NCBI GenBank assembly: GCA_018001225.1
Contig: JAGNIJ010000013.1
Coordinates: 22,461-86,460 of the forward strand
Reading direction: 5' to 3'
DNA: 64,000 nt
From: Kiritimatiellia bacterium
Lineage (GTDB): Bacteria; Verrucomicrobiota; Kiritimatiellia; CAIQIC01; JAGNIJ01
Shown one piece after another: positions 53,344-63,804 of the stretch (the stretch's first letter is position 1; the number at the start of each line of letters is the position of its first letter). The notes under the pieces are model-generated. The model ran no database searches and had not been told where the DNA came from. It was given only the letters and a program-made list of their open reading frames with translations. The position numbers were made by a program, and so were the translations under genes.

Positions 53344-55545
53344 CTACGGCACGGGAAAACGGGCGGTCAGCGCCACGACTTCGGCGCGGACCGCGTCCAC
53401 GGTCTTCGCGTCCTCCGGCGCGGCAAGGACCCGGCGGATGAATTCCGAAATCTTCTCCATCTCGGGCTCCTTCATGCCGCGCGTGGTCACCGCCGGCGTG
53501 CCGATCCGGATGCCGGAGGTGACGAAGGGGCTCTGCTTGTCGAAGGGGATGGCGTTCTTGTTGACCGTGATGCAGGCCTTGTCGAGCGCGGTCGCGGCGT
53601 CCTTGCCGGTCACGCCGGCGGGCGTCAGGTCCACGAGCATCATGTGGTTGTCCGTGCCGCCGGAGACGATGCGCAGCCCGCGCTGCTCGAGGGCGGCGGC
53701 CAGGACCTGGGCGTTGCGGACGATCTGCTGCTGGTAGGTCTTGAAGGCGGGCTGGAGCGCCTCGTGGAAGCAGACCGCCTTGGCCGCGATCACGTGCATC
53801 AGCGGCCCGCCCTGCGTGCCGGGGAAGATCTGCCGGTCGATGTCCTGTGCGTATTTATCGCGGCACAGGATCATGCCGCCGCGCGGGCCGCGCAGGGTCT
53901 TGTGCGTGGTCGTGGTGACGAAGTCGCTGAACGGGACCGGGTTGGGGTGGCAGCCCGCGGCGACCAGGCCGGCGATGTGGGCCATGTCCACCATCAGGAA
54001 CGCCCCGGCGGCGTCGGCGATCTCGCGCAGGCGCTTGAAGTCGATGATCCGCGAGTAGGCGCTCGCGCCGGCGCAGATCATCTTCGGCTTGTGCTCCTTC
54101 GCCAGCGCGGCGACCTCGTCGTAGTTGATCCGCTCGGTCTGCGGGTCCACGCCGTAGTGCACCACGCGGAAGAAGCGCCCGGAGAAATTGACCTTGTGCC
54201 CGTGGGTCAGGTGCCCGCCGCACGCGAGGCTCATGGCCAGCATCGTGTCGCCGGGCTGGAGCATGGCGAAGTAGACGGCCATGTTCGCCCCGCTGCCGCT
54301 GTGGGGCTGGACGTTCGCGTGCTCGGCGCCGAAGAGCTGCTTCGCGCGGTCGATCGCCAGGCGCTCGGCCTCGTCCACGAACTCGCAGCCGTTATACCAC
54401 CGCTTGCCGGGATAGCCCTCGGCGTACTTGTTCGTCATCACCGAGCCCTGCGCCGCGCGGACGGCCGGGCTGACGTAATTTTCCGAGGCAATGAGCTCCA
54501 GGTTCTCGCGCTGCCGCCGGGCCTCCTTGCGCAGCGCGGCGTAGAGCTCCGGGTCCACCGCGTTCACCGCCACGGGATCGGACTGGAGCGCCTCGATCGC
54601 CGCCATCTTCCTCACGCGCCGCTCGTGCCGGCCGCCGTCCTCGAACCCGGCGGACAGCCACGCGTCCAGCATCGGCGCCGCGTCGGCGGGCTTCAGGAGG
54701 CTGCCGCCGAGGGCCAGGATGTTGGCGTTGTTGTGGACGCGCGCCAGGCGCGCCATCGCGGGGGTGAAGCACAGGGCCGCCCGCACCCCTGGGAACTTGT
54801 TGGCCGTGATGCTCATGCCCACGCCGGTCGCGCAGACCAGGATGCCCTGGTCCGCGGCGCCCTCGGACACCCGCCGCGCGACGGCGGCGGCGTAGTCGGG
54901 ATAATCCACGGACTCCGCGCTCGCCGCGCCGACGTCCTCCACCTGGATATTCCGCTCCGCCAGGAGTTTCCTCAGGGCCTCCTTCAACTCGAAGCCCGCG
55001 TGATCCGAACCGATCGCTATCTTCATGCCCGCTCCCCCGGGGGCCGGCGCCGACGGCCGCACACCCCGCTGTTCGACCAGGTACAGAACCAAATCCGAAA
55101 TCGCGCTGTCAATCTGCTCGCTGACCCGCTGGTACACCGCCACGGGCGAACCGATCGGGTCCGGGATGTCCCGCGCCCCGCCCCCCGCCCCGAACGAGGT
55201 CAGCCTCCGCACCTGGCCCGCCGCCTCCGGGAACGCGCGCTCCACGACCTGTCCGTGGGCCTCCGTCATCACCACGATCAGCGTCGCCGAGCGCGCGAGT
55301 TCCGCCGTCAGCCTCCGGCTCCGGAACGGCTTCAAGTCGAGGCCGCGCCGGGCCAGCACCTCGACGGCCTCCGCGCTCGCCGGCATCCCGTCCATCGCCG
55401 CCACGCCGGCGGACCCGACCGCCACGCCCGACGCGGTTCCAAGCCGGGCGCGCAGCAGGACCTCCGCCATCGGGCTCCGGCAGATGTTGCCGGTGCAAAC
55501 GAACAAGATGTTTTCTGTTGGTTTTACACTCAATCTTCCTCGCAT
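53344..55545 (-). CDS. glyA: LMW protein phosphatase / RpiB / GlyA three-domain fusion
   Basis: A single 733-residue frame. Residues about 11-165 are a low-molecular-weight protein phosphatase (P-loop [10 protein letters not shown], Cys17 and Arg23; general acid in DIPDP). Residues 174-312 are ribose-5-phosphate isomerase B ([14 protein letters not shown], catalytic Cys in [18 protein letters not shown]). Residues 314-733 are serine hydroxymethyltransferase ([17 protein letters not shown] Lys549 in [11 protein letters not shown]). Each domain is complete and joins the next through a short linker, with in-frame ATGs at 55026 and 54606 at the joints. The same three families are neighbouring genes in Bacillus subtilis (ywlE, ywlF, glyA). 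ATG 55545 was chosen as start. Confidence 0.9.
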   Translation of the reverse strand: MRGRLSVKPTENILFVCTGNICRSPMAEVLLRARLGTASGVAVGSAGVAAMDGMPASAEAVEVLARRGLDLKPFRSRRLTAELARSATLIVVMTEAHGQVVERAFPEAAGQVRRLTSFGAGGGARDIPDPIGSPVAVYQRVSEQIDSAISDLVLYLVEQRGVRPSAPAPGGAGMKIAIGSDHAGFELKEALRKLLAERNIQVEDVGAASAESVDYPDYAAAVARRVSEGAADQGILVCATGVGMSITANKFPGVRAALCFTPAMARLARVHNNANILALGGSLLKPADAAPMLDAWLSAGFEDGGRHERRVRKMAAIEALQSDPVAVNAVDPELYAALRKEARRQRENLELIASENYVSPAVRAAQGSVMTNKYAEGYPGKRWYNGCEFVDEAERLAIDRAKQLFGAEHANVQPHSGSGANMAVYFAMLQPGDTMLAMSLACGGHLTHGHKVNFSGRFFRVVHYGVDPQTERINYDEVAALAKEHKPKMICAGASAYSRIIDFKRLREIADAAGAFLMVDMAHIAGLVAAGCHPNPVPFSDFVTTTTHKTLRGPRGGMILCRDKYAQDIDRQIFPGTQGGPLMHVIAAKAVCFHEALQPAFKTYQQQIVRNAQVLAAALEQRGLRIVSGGTDNHMMLVDLTPAGVTGKDAATALDKACITVNKNAIPFDKQSPFVTSGIRIGTPAVTTRGMKEPEMEKISEFIRRVLAAPEDAKTVDAVRAEVVALTARFPVP

Positions 55546-55552
55546 CACGGAC

Positions 55553-55577
55553 GGGCGCCGGCAAGCGGCGCCCCTAC
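55553..55577 (+). repeat. GC-rich REP-like element, copy 2
   Basis: Same arms GGGCGCCG and CGGCGCCC with loop GCAAG and a trailing CTAC. It lies between the S41 gene and the fusion gene; the S41 stop codon TAG is inside it. Confidence 0.65.
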
Positions 55578-56878
55578 GGCGGCTCCTGAACCGGGGGCTG
55601 GCCACGAACATTCAGGGCCTTCAGGGCCAGGAGGATGTCGGCGGCGCGGCGCAGCACCGGGTCGCCCCGCACGCGCTCGCGCAGCCGGCGATGCTCCTTC
55701 TCCTCCTCCAGCAAACGCGCGCCGCGGTTGGCCGGCTCCGGCTCGTACTCCTCGCCCGCGGCGCCGTCCACCGTCACGTCGGGCTCGATCGGCTTCCGTC
55801 CGTCGAGCACCTGCCCGTCCGCCATCACCAGCCGCCGCGTCGCGAGGTACAGGTGCCCGCCGCCCGGGCAGGGCACGACCTCGCGCACGGCGGGATCGCC
55901 GAGCGTGGGGTAGCCGATCAGCATCGCCCCGCGCAGGCTGTAGGCAAAAATCGCCGCGAGCGCTTCCGAGGCGCCCCCCGTCTCCCCGTCCGTCAGCACC
56001 ATGACCGGGGCGTCCAGCGCGGCCCCGCCCGGCGCGCGGAACACCTCGATATCCTGGTCCCGGGCGTCGCGCAGCGTGAACAGCAGGGCGCCCTCCGGGG
56101 CGAACAGGCGCGCCGCGTCCGCGGCGGCCGCGAGGTTGGTGCCCCCCGCGCCCCGCAGGTCCACGATAATGCCGCCGTAGTTGGTTCCGTCCCACCCGCG
56201 CAGGGCGGGGATGATTTCCCTGGAGGCCCCTTCATAGAGGCCATTCAGCCGCAGGTAGCCGATCCCGCCGGGCAAATCCTCGGCGGCCGCCACGGACGGT
56301 TGCCGGAGCCGGGCCGTCGCGAGTTCCACCGACTGGGTTTCCGCGCCGCGCAGGAACTGGACCCGGATCCGGGCGTCGGCCGGACCCCGCAGCAGCGAAC
56401 GCACTTCCCAATCCTTGAGACCGGCCACCGCGCCGCCGTCGATGAACTCCAGCCGGTCCCCCGGCTTGAGCCCCGCCGCCTCGGCGGGCGAGCCGGCCAC
56501 GACGTCGGTCACCTTGGGCATGCCGTCCGCCGAACGGATCCGCGCGCCCGTTTCGTACAGGTAGCCTTCGAGCCGGTCCAGCAGGGCGGCGCGTTCGTCC
56601 TCGCCCAGCCAGCGGCCGCCGGGATCGGCGCTTTTCACCATGGCGGACACGGCCGCGCGGCGCGCGGCTTCGGCGTCGAGTGTCAGGCCGTAGGATTCCA
56701 GCAGGGCCGCGAGCTGCTCCACCGCGGGCACGGCCTCGCGTTTGAGGGAAACCGGCGGGGCGTTCGTCCCCGCGGCGGGTGCGGATTCCGGCGGCAAGGC
56801 GTTCGTGACCGGCTCCTCGGCGGCCGGCAGCCGGGCGGCCAGGCCCAAGAAAGTTAGAAGAAGAATGAGCTTCATCAT
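55574..56878 (-). CDS. S41 protease homologue, probably inactive
   Basis: Exported protein of 434 aa built like a C-terminal processing protease: signal peptide (1-20), PDZ-like domain ([20 protein letters not shown] near 129-148) and S41 core ([27 protein letters not shown]). The catalytic stretch reads [10 protein letters not shown] where active enzymes have SASE, so Gly302 replaces the nucleophile Ser. Downstream TLGD (325-328) stands where active family members have the lysine of TFGKG. It would be a pseudoprotease or binding protein. Start overlaps purE stop by ATGA, coupling it to purine genes. Confidence 0.8.
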   Translation of the reverse strand: MMKLILLLTFLGLAARLPAAEEPVTNALPPESAPAAGTNAPPVSLKREAVPAVEQLAALLESYGLTLDAEAARRAAVSAMVKSADPGGRWLGEDERAALLDRLEGYLYETGARIRSADGMPKVTDVVAGSPAEAAGLKPGDRLEFIDGGAVAGLKDWEVRSLLRGPADARIRVQFLRGAETQSVELATARLRQPSVAAAEDLPGGIGYLRLNGLYEGASREIIPALRGWDGTNYGGIIVDLRGAGGTNLAAAADAARLFAPEGALLFTLRDARDQDIEVFRAPGGAALDAPVMVLTDGETGGASEALAAIFAYSLRGAMLIGYPTLGDPAVREVVPCPGGGHLYLATRRLVMADGQVLDGRKPIEPDVTVDGAAGEEYEPEPANRGARLLEEEKEHRRLRERVRGDPVLRRAADILLALKALNVRGQPPVQEPP

Positions 56879-57393
56879 TTCGTTTTCTCCGCGGCCGCCT
56901 TCAGCCGGAGGTGGGCGGCGGCGACTTTTTTCTTCAGCGCCCGCTTGTGCTCTTCCAGCTTTCGCCGCAGGTCCGGGCGGCCCAGCGCCAGGATCTGTAC
57001 CGCCAGCAGGGCCGCGTTGACCGCGCCGGCCTTGTCGAGGGCAACCGTGGCCACGGGCACGCCGGCCGGCATCTGGACCGTCGCCAGCAGCGCGTCCAGC
57101 CCGTCCAGCGCACCGCCCCGCAGCGGGATGCCGATCACCGGCAGCGTGGACTGCGCGGCTAAGGCGCCGGCCAGATGGGCCGCGGCGCCCGCGGCGGCGA
57201 CCAGGACCTTGAGTCCGCGCCTCGCCGCCGTCCGGGCGAACTCTGCCGCCTCGTCCGGCGTCCGGTGCGCGGAGAGCACGCGGGCCTCGCATGCGACACC
57301 GAACTCGCGCAGCGTTTTCACGGCATGCTCCACCACGGGCCAGTCCGAATCGCTGCCCATCAGCACGGCCACTTCGGTTTTTGCTTTTTTCAT
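56875..57393 (-). CDS. purE: N5-carboxyaminoimidazole ribonucleotide mutase PurE
   Basis: Enzyme of 172 aa in de novo purine synthesis, moving the carboxyl group of N5-CAIR to give CAIR. Substrate motifs GSDSDWPVV and VLSAHRTPDEAAEF are intact, with GAAAHLAGALAAQSTLPVIGIPL. The C-terminus is extended by a Lys-rich helix (HKRALKKKVAAAHLRLKAA). It overlaps purD upstream and the S41 gene downstream by 4 bp each. No purK is seen here. Confidence 0.95.
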   Translation of the reverse strand: MKKAKTEVAVLMGSDSDWPVVEHAVKTLREFGVACEARVLSAHRTPDEAAEFARTAARRGLKVLVAAAGAAAHLAGALAAQSTLPVIGIPLRGGALDGLDALLATVQMPAGVPVATVALDKAGAVNAALLAVQILALGRPDLRRKLEEHKRALKKKVAAAHLRLKAAAEKTK

Positions 57394-58670
57394 CGAGCCA
57401 GCCCCCGCGCGCCAATATCGCGGCGATAGTGGGCCCGGTCAAACCGGATCAGGTCCGCGGCCCCGTAAGCCTGGTCCCGGGCCGCGCGCAGGTCCGCGCC
57501 CAGCGCCGTCACCCCGAGCACCCGGCCGCCGGCCGTCACCACCCGGCCGCCGGACCACCGGGTGCCGGCATGGAATACCACAACCCCCTCGCGCGCGGAA
57601 GCCTCTTCCAGCCCGGAAATCGGGAGGTCCGCGTCATACGGCCCCGGGTATCCGCCCGCCGCCATGACCACGCACACGCAGGACTCCGGCGTCCAATCCA
57701 GTTTGATCCGATCCAGGTTCCCGTCGGCGCAGGCCATGAGCGCCGGCAGGATATCGCCCTGCCAGCGCGGCAGGATGGCCTGGGTCTCCGGGTCGCCAAA
57801 CCGGCAGTTGAATTCCAGCACCTTAGGCCCCGTCGACGCCAGCATGAGGCCGGCGTAAAGCACTCCGCGATAAATAATTCCGCGCCGGGAAAGCTCGCTA
57901 ATCGTCCGCTCGAAAACATCGGACCGGACGGCCTGCCACTGGGCCGGGGTCAGCACGGGCGCGGGTGAGTAGGCGCCCATGCCGCCGGTGTTCGGGCCCG
58001 CATCTCCGTCCCCCACCCGCTTATGATCCTGGGCGGAGGCCAGAAGTTCGATGTGGCGGCCGTCGGTGAGGGCGAGGACGGAGACCTCTTCGCCCTCGAG
58101 CCGCTCCTCGATCAGCACCTCGCGGCCCGCCTCGCCGAACGAGCGGTTGACCAGGGCGTCCTCAACGGCTTTTTCGGCCTCGGCGGGCGTGTCGCAGACG
58201 GCTACGCCCTTGCCGGCGGCGAGGCCGTCAGCCTTGACCACGACCCGGCCGGGCTGACCGTGTATATAGGAGAGGGCCGCGCCCGCATCGGTGAACCGCG
58301 CGGCGCGGGCGGTGGGGACGCCGGCTTTTTCCATGATTTCCTTGGCGAAGGCCTTGCTGCCTTCCAGCCGGGCGGCGGCGCGGCCGGGTCCGAAGACCCG
58401 GAGCCCGGCGGCCTGCAGGCGGTCCGCGAGCCCGGCGCAAAGCGAGGCTTCCGGGCCGATCACCGTCAGGTCGGGGCGGGTTTCGCGGGCCCAGGCCGTG
58501 AGGCTGTCGAGGTCGGAGGCCGGGATCATCAGGTTTTCGGCGAGGCGGGAGGTGCCGGCGTTGCCGGGGGCGCAGAAGAGTTCCGGGCGGCAGGAATCCC
58601 GCGAGATTTTCCACGCCAGCGCGTGTTCCCGTCCGCCGCCGCCCACGATGAGGATGCGCATGCCCGCCAT
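57390..58670 (-). CDS. purD: Phosphoribosylamine-glycine ligase PurD
   Basis: GAR synthetase of 426 aa, an ATP-grasp enzyme joining phosphoribosylamine and glycine. The start ILIVGGGGREHALAWKI, the ATP-grasp loop GRVVVKADGLAAGKGV and NTGGMGAYSPAP are all present, as is FNCRFGDPETQA. ATG 58670 or 58661 could start it. First gene of the purD-purE-S41 run; its glycine could be supplied by the GlyA domain encoded further downstream. Confidence 0.96.
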   Translation of the reverse strand: MAGMRILIVGGGGREHALAWKISRDSCRPELFCAPGNAGTSRLAENLMIPASDLDSLTAWARETRPDLTVIGPEASLCAGLADRLQAAGLRVFGPGRAAARLEGSKAFAKEIMEKAGVPTARAARFTDAGAALSYIHGQPGRVVVKADGLAAGKGVAVCDTPAEAEKAVEDALVNRSFGEAGREVLIEERLEGEEVSVLALTDGRHIELLASAQDHKRVGDGDAGPNTGGMGAYSPAPVLTPAQWQAVRSDVFERTISELSRRGIIYRGVLYAGLMLASTGPKVLEFNCRFGDPETQAILPRWQGDILPALMACADGNLDRIKLDWTPESCVCVVMAAGGYPGPYDADLPISGLEEASAREGVVVFHAGTRWSGGRVVTAGGRVLGVTALGADLRAARDQAYGAADLIRFDRAHYRRDIGARGLAR

Positions 58671-58726
58671 ACGGCCCCGGGACCATACAGGAGGGGCTCG
58701 CCGCAGGCCAGCCTGAATTCCTGTCC

Positions 58727-58751
58727 GCGGGCCGGGGGCGGCCCGCCTCCA
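58727..58751 (+). repeat. CTCCA-tailed hairpin, second locus
   Basis: GCGGGCCG-GGGG-CGGCCCGC followed by CTCCA. It is identical, apart from one loop base, to the reverse complement of 32431-32455. It lies between divergent purD and the large GH13 gene. Confidence 0.6.
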
Positions 58752-58842
58752 AGGGCCCTGCTCTTGAGGATGGACAAGCGGCGGGGTACTTGTTACTTAA
58801 ACGCCTAATGACGTTGGGACTTTCCGGCGAAAGGAATACTAC

Positions 58843-61800
58843 ATGAAGACCCTCCGCTTCCTGTCCTTGTGGGCGCTGTGCGCGATGCTTCCGGGCCTGG
58901 CCTTCGGCGAGGCGTACCGTGGGGCGATGAACAGCTGGGGCACGAACTGGATGACCCAGGACACGAGCTTCGGCAACATCTGGAAGGTCACCGTGACGGC
59001 GTCGGTCACCAGCGCGACCTCGACGTACAAGTTCGACCGCACGGGCAACTGGAGCACGAACTGGGGGGCGGGCGTCTCGTACACGCAGGCCGTCAAGAAC
59101 GCCAACGTCGGGCAGTGCCGCATCAATCCCGACAACGGCAACATGACCAACTCCGAGGTCACCGGCCGCAGCTACTCGTTCAACCTCGAGGGCGAGGGGC
59201 ACTGGTGGTACCGGCCGTTCGTGGTGATGGAGACCGACTCCACGCCGGTCACGCCGCTCGCGGCGACGGACAACCACGTCCAGGACCCGGGGACCAACCC
59301 GGTGACGGTGAGCATCAAGCTTTCGGCGGCCTTGAGCACGCAGGAGACCGTCTGGGTGCGGTACGCGACGAACTCCAGCTTTGCCAACGCGCGCCTCACG
59401 GCGGCGACGGGCAGCTCGACCAACTACACGGCGACGATCCCCGGCGGGCACAATCCCGGCGCGCGGGTCTGGTACTACGTCCTGACCTCGACGATGACGT
59501 CCACCAACACGATCCTTAACACGCCCGACCTGTGCACGCTGCGCGGGCTGAAGAGCGGCAGCACGAACTTCACGTACCGGCCGGGCGGCGGCCTGTGCTG
59601 GCACCACCCGACCAACGCCGAGCCCGCCGGCGCGACGATGCGCAACCCGACGAACGGCGCGCTGGCCTCGGCCGCGGTGTTTTTCTACACCGGCAATTTC
59701 TGGACCAACGGCTGGGCGATGGGCGACCAGACGGGCGCGACGCTGTACCACCGCCTGAAGGGGCCCGGCGGCGCGTGGACCGCGACCAACGCCTGGTACG
59801 ACTCCGAGTCCGGCAACAACAAGTACTGGCAGATGCGGATCCCGAGCGGGACGTACGCCACGACCAACGAGGTGGAGTACTACATCCGCGTCGCGTACAA
59901 CGACTATGACACGACGTACCTCGGCCGGCTGACGGACACCGCCTCGCGCACCTTCCTGGTCGAGGCCAACGCGCAGGCCGCGCCGTTCAGCTTCCGGTAC
60001 GGGACGGGCACGAACCTGGGCAACTGCTGGCACCTCCCGGCCAACGCCGAGCCGCCGACCACGACCATGCGGTTCCCCGACAACCCGTACTCGAACAACG
60101 CCGTCTACGTGTACAACGGCAACCAGTTCCAGGGCTCCGGCAACGCGGCGGACCAGAGCGGCGGCACGCTCTACCACCGGCTCGCGGGCAGCGGCGGGGG
60201 CTGGACGGCGACGAACCTCTCGTACGACAGCCAGCAGGAGAACAACAAGTACTGGGTCTCCACGATCCCGGCCGGCGCGTACAAGGCGACGAACGAGGTG
60301 GAGTACTACGTCAAGGTCACGTACACCGACCGCGACACGACGTACATCGGCACCACCAACTCCGGCGCCGGCAGCCTGACCTACTACGCCGAGGCGTCGG
60401 CGCAGGCCAACCCGTTCCGCTACACCTACGGCGGCGAGCCGGGCAGCGAGGCGGGCTACATCTGGCACAACTCCAACCGGGTGAACGTCGCCTCCGGCTC
60501 GGTCCAGTTCTGGACCAAGATCGGGTACGCGCAGGGCACGGGCAGCAACCGCTGGGTGGACCACGTCTGCCTGTACTACACGACCAACGGCTCGGCCGTC
60601 GGCGTGTCCGGCAAGGGCACGGGCGATGTGAACACGCTGGTGCAATACCTGGCGTTCGACCACACCGAAGAGGATTCGTCCGAGAACGGCAACGCGATGT
60701 GGTGGGCGGGCACGGCGAGCGGCCTGCCGACGAACGGCACCATCCGCTACAAGATCGGCGCCTGGAACGGCGCCGGCGTCCATCGCTTCGCGGAATACAA
60801 CACGGAGGGCGAGGACGACAAGGAGTTCGCCTTTTCCCTGTTCGTGGACGGCGCCGACGGCCTGACGGTCAACGGGGTCAACGCCGATTACACCACGACG
60901 AAGTTCTTCGTGAACGAGCGCGCGGGCGAGACGAACACCGTCACGGTGAGCTATGTCGTGCCCGGCAGCGACCCGATCGAGAAGGTAGAGGTCTTCTCCA
61001 ACCTCGACCGGCGCGACTGGGCGGACGTGGACTACAACACCGACGGCATCCCGGACGGCATCAACCCGCCGCTGGGCGACACGATCACCACCAACGACGC
61101 CGGCGCCTACTTCCGCGCGTATGCCATGAACCACCTCGGCGGGCGGACGTACCAGTGGGACGGCACGGCGAGCAAGTGCGGCGCGTACCGGCTGACGGCG
61201 CGGTACAAGCTCGTCGGCGACTCGAACTGGTACTGGTACTCGAGCGACGGGCGCCGCGACCACGCGATCGTGGTCTCGCCGAAGAAGGCGCTGGGCATGA
61301 CGCTCTACGAGGTCAACCCGCTGACCGTGAAGGCGACGAGCAACGACAAGGGCGGGCGCAGCACGTTCGACGACCTCCTCGACGGCAACCCGGACAGCTT
61401 CACGAATTTCAACCTGGGCTACCTGAACAAGATCCAGGTCAACTGCCTGTGGTTCCAGCCGATCCACCCGAGCGCCGTGACGACCAAGGGCGACCCGAGC
61501 GGGTACGACCCCGGCAGCCCGTACGCCACGCGCGACTACTTCTCCGTGGCCTCGATCATGGGCGACGCGGACACCGAGGCCGACGCGATGACCGAGTTCA
61601 CGAACTTCGTCCAGCGCTGCGACAGCAACGCGACGAGCGTCGGCACCATCAACATCATGCTCGACGGCGTGTTCAACCACACCGCGTGGGACGCCGTGAT
61701 GGGCCAGGGCGGCGTGGACCTGGGCTATGCCACCTCGGCGACGCAGAAGGTGGGCCACGTGCGGCCGGGCTGGTACGCCTACTGGCAGGACTACGGCCTG

Positions 61801-63804
61801 CCGGCGACGTTCTACAACACGGAGTACGACAACGACATCGCCACCGCGCCCGACCGAGGGGACTTCGGCAAGTGGGACGACGTGGCGGAGCTGTACTTCG
61901 GCAAGTACTCCTGTCTCGTCCGCCACAACCCGGACAACAACGGCGACTACACCAACGAGGGCGACACCTACGACTTCGCCGGGATGGGCGCGGACACGAT
62001 CGCGCTCTGGAAGTACTTCGGCTACTACACCGAGTTCTGGCTGAAGAAGACCGGCCACCCTACGAACAACAACAACTCCGCCTCCGACGACCTCGGCATC
62101 GACGCGCTGCGGTGCGACTTCGGGCAGGGCCTGCCGCCCCAGCTCTGGGAATACATCATCAACCGCACGCGCAAGATGAAGTGGAATTTCGTGTTCATGG
62201 CCGAAACGCTCGACGGCGGCAGCCCGGGCTACCGGTCGAACCGCCACTTCGACATCCTGAACGAGAACCTGGTCTTCCGGTTCACCCAGGAGCACATCAA
62301 CTACGCCAGCTCCCTGCGCCAGGCGCTCGAGGACCGGCGCAATTCGTACAGCAGCGGCACGGTCCTGCTGAACCTGACCGGCCACGACGAGGTCATGCCG
62401 GACAACGACCCGTGGCTCGTGGCCAGCCGGTACGGGTCCGTCTCCATGGTGGACGGCCTGCCCATGATCTTCTACGGGCAGGAGTGGGGCATCGGCCTGT
62501 TCAACGCCTCCGACCCGGACAACAAGAACGACGGGTTCCTGAACTGGCACGAGCTGAACTTCGGCAAGTACATCCCGCACTTCAAGCAGTGGAACAAGCT
62601 GACCGTGTGGCAGCAGCCGCCGGACAACTCCGACGGGCTGGCGCAGTGGTACGGCCGGGTCAACTGGGCGCGGCTGAACTCCCCCGCCCTGCGCAGCCAC
62701 AACCGCTACTTCCTCAACAAGGTCGGCGGCGGCGAGGAAGGCACCATCATGGCCGCGGCGAAATACCAGACCGCGTACGCGTCGCCGCAGACCAGCGATG
62801 TGGTGCTGGCGTTCTCGATCTTCTTCCGCCACGGCGAGGCGCACTTCTCCACGGCGGCCTCGTTCGACCTGACAGGCTGCTGGAGCCTGCTGGGCCTGGA
62901 CACCGGGAAGACCTACCGCGTGCGCAACCTGGCCTCGAGCGACGCCTCGGCGTACATCACAAACGGCTGGCCGAAGACCGGCGCGGACCTGTACAACAAC
63001 GGCATCTACGTCGCGCTCGGCGGCGGCACGGTCAATTCGATCACGGACGACGGCGAGATCGTCCAGTACCTGAAGATCGAGGAGTACACCCCGACGAACC
63101 GCGCGCCGGTGATCAACCTGCCCGGCCCGCACACGCTGCCGGTCGGCTCGAGCACGAGCTTCGTGGTCAGCGCGACGGACGCCGACGGCCACGCCGTGAC
63201 GCTGACGAACCCGACGGCGCCGGCGGGCTCGTCCTGGGACGGGACGAACTTCTCGTGGACGGCGCTGCCAAGCTCGTACGCGGACACGAGCAACAGCCTG
63301 GTCTTCATCGCCAACGACCAGCAGCCGACGAACGGCATCGTGACCAACAGGACGTACATCCTCGTGCCGTACGATTCCGACAGCGACAGCCTGCCGGACG
63401 GCTGGGAGTGGGATTCCTTCGCCACGCTGACCAACCCGCCGACGGGCGACTGGGACGGGGACGGCGCGCCCAACGCGGACGAGTACGCCGCGAACACGCA
63501 GCCGACGAACGTCAGCTCGGTGTTCGCCATCCGTTCCGTCACGGTCCCCGGAGCGGGCACCAACTATCACATCGCCGTCAACACGGCGCCGGACCGGCAC
63601 TACACGATCTACTTCAGGAACAACCTCACGAACGGAACGGCCTGGTCGGGCTTCGGGGACACGAACCTGGGCGTGGGCACGTGGCTGGAAACCAGCCCGA
63701 CGGGCGGCGTCCGCACGTTCATAGACGACCAGACGACGGCCACGTCGAGCAACCCGCCGCCGGACGGGCGCCGGTTCTACCGGTTCCGGGTGCGGCAGCC
63801 GTGA
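58843..63804 (+). CDS. Large secreted multidomain GH13 alpha-amylase-like protein
   Basis: Secreted protein of 1653 aa. After a signal peptide (ending FGEA), residues 25-250 are beta-rich. Two similar modules then follow, from about 251 and 394, each starting with CWH-x-P-x-NAEP and containing TLYHRL, GGAWTATN or GGGWTATN and TNEVEYY. A divergent third unit follows. A GH13 barrel occupies about 830-1300 with region I LDGVFNHTA, nucleophile in GIDALRCDFGQG, Glu in FMAETLDG and third Asp in LTGHDEVMP. The C-terminus has Ig-like repeats and Asp-rich calcium-binding-like DSDSDSLPDGWE and GDWDGDGAPNADE. AAAGGA precedes the ATG. Probably degrades starch-like polymers. Confidence 0.88.
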   Translation: MKTLRFLSLWALCAMLPGLAFGEAYRGAMNSWGTNWMTQDTSFGNIWKVTVTASVTSATSTYKFDRTGNWSTNWGAGVSYTQAVKNANVGQCRINPDNGNMTNSEVTGRSYSFNLEGEGHWWYRPFVVMETDSTPVTPLAATDNHVQDPGTNPVTVSIKLSAALSTQETVWVRYATNSSFANARLTAATGSSTNYTATIPGGHNPGARVWYYVLTSTMTSTNTILNTPDLCTLRGLKSGSTNFTYRPGGGLCWHHPTNAEPAGATMRNPTNGALASAAVFFYTGNFWTNGWAMGDQTGATLYHRLKGPGGAWTATNAWYDSESGNNKYWQMRIPSGTYATTNEVEYYIRVAYNDYDTTYLGRLTDTASRTFLVEANAQAAPFSFRYGTGTNLGNCWHLPANAEPPTTTMRFPDNPYSNNAVYVYNGNQFQGSGNAADQSGGTLYHRLAGSGGGWTATNLSYDSQQENNKYWVSTIPAGAYKATNEVEYYVKVTYTDRDTTYIGTTNSGAGSLTYYAEASAQANPFRYTYGGEPGSEAGYIWHNSNRVNVASGSVQFWTKIGYAQGTGSNRWVDHVCLYYTTNGSAVGVSGKGTGDVNTLVQYLAFDHTEEDSSENGNAMWWAGTASGLPTNGTIRYKIGAWNGAGVHRFAEYNTEGEDDKEFAFSLFVDGADGLTVNGVNADYTTTKFFVNERAGETNTVTVSYVVPGSDPIEKVEVFSNLDRRDWADVDYNTDGIPDGINPPLGDTITTNDAGAYFRAYAMNHLGGRTYQWDGTASKCGAYRLTARYKLVGDSNWYWYSSDGRRDHAIVVSPKKALGMTLYEVNPLTVKATSNDKGGRSTFDDLLDGNPDSFTNFNLGYLNKIQVNCLWFQPIHPSAVTTKGDPSGYDPGSPYATRDYFSVASIMGDADTEADAMTEFTNFVQRCDSNATSVGTINIMLDGVFNHTAWDAVMGQGGVDLGYATSATQKVGHVRPGWYAYWQDYGLPATFYNTEYDNDIATAPDRGDFGKWDDVAELYFGKYSCLVRHNPDNNGDYTNEGDTYDFAGMGADTIALWKYFGYYTEFWLKKTGHPTNNNNSASDDLGIDALRCDFGQGLPPQLWEYIINRTRKMKWNFVFMAETLDGGSPGYRSNRHFDILNENLVFRFTQEHINYASSLRQALEDRRNSYSSGTVLLNLTGHDEVMPDNDPWLVASRYGSVSMVDGLPMIFYGQEWGIGLFNASDPDNKNDGFLNWHELNFGKYIPHFKQWNKLTVWQQPPDNSDGLAQWYGRVNWARLNSPALRSHNRYFLNKVGGGEEGTIMAAAKYQTAYASPQTSDVVLAFSIFFRHGEAHFSTAASFDLTGCWSLLGLDTGKTYRVRNLASSDASAYITNGWPKTGADLYNNGIYVALGGGTVNSITDDGEIVQYLKIEEYTPTNRAPVINLPGPHTLPVGSSTSFVVSATDADGHAVTLTNPTAPAGSSWDGTNFSWTALPSSYADTSNSLVFIANDQQPTNGIVTNRTYILVPYDSDSDSLPDGWEWDSFATLTNPPTGDWDGDGAPNADEYAANTQPTNVSSVFAIRSVTVPGAGTNYHIAVNTAPDRHYTIYFRNNLTNGTAWSGFGDTNLGVGTWLETSPTGGVRTFIDDQTTATSSNPPPDGRRFYRFRVRQP

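Noticed and set aside
55026..55030. Separate rpiB and glyA genes starting at 55026 and 54606
   Set aside because: No stop codon separates the domains, so a fusion is the simplest reading; internal initiation cannot be excluded and is noted with the fusion.
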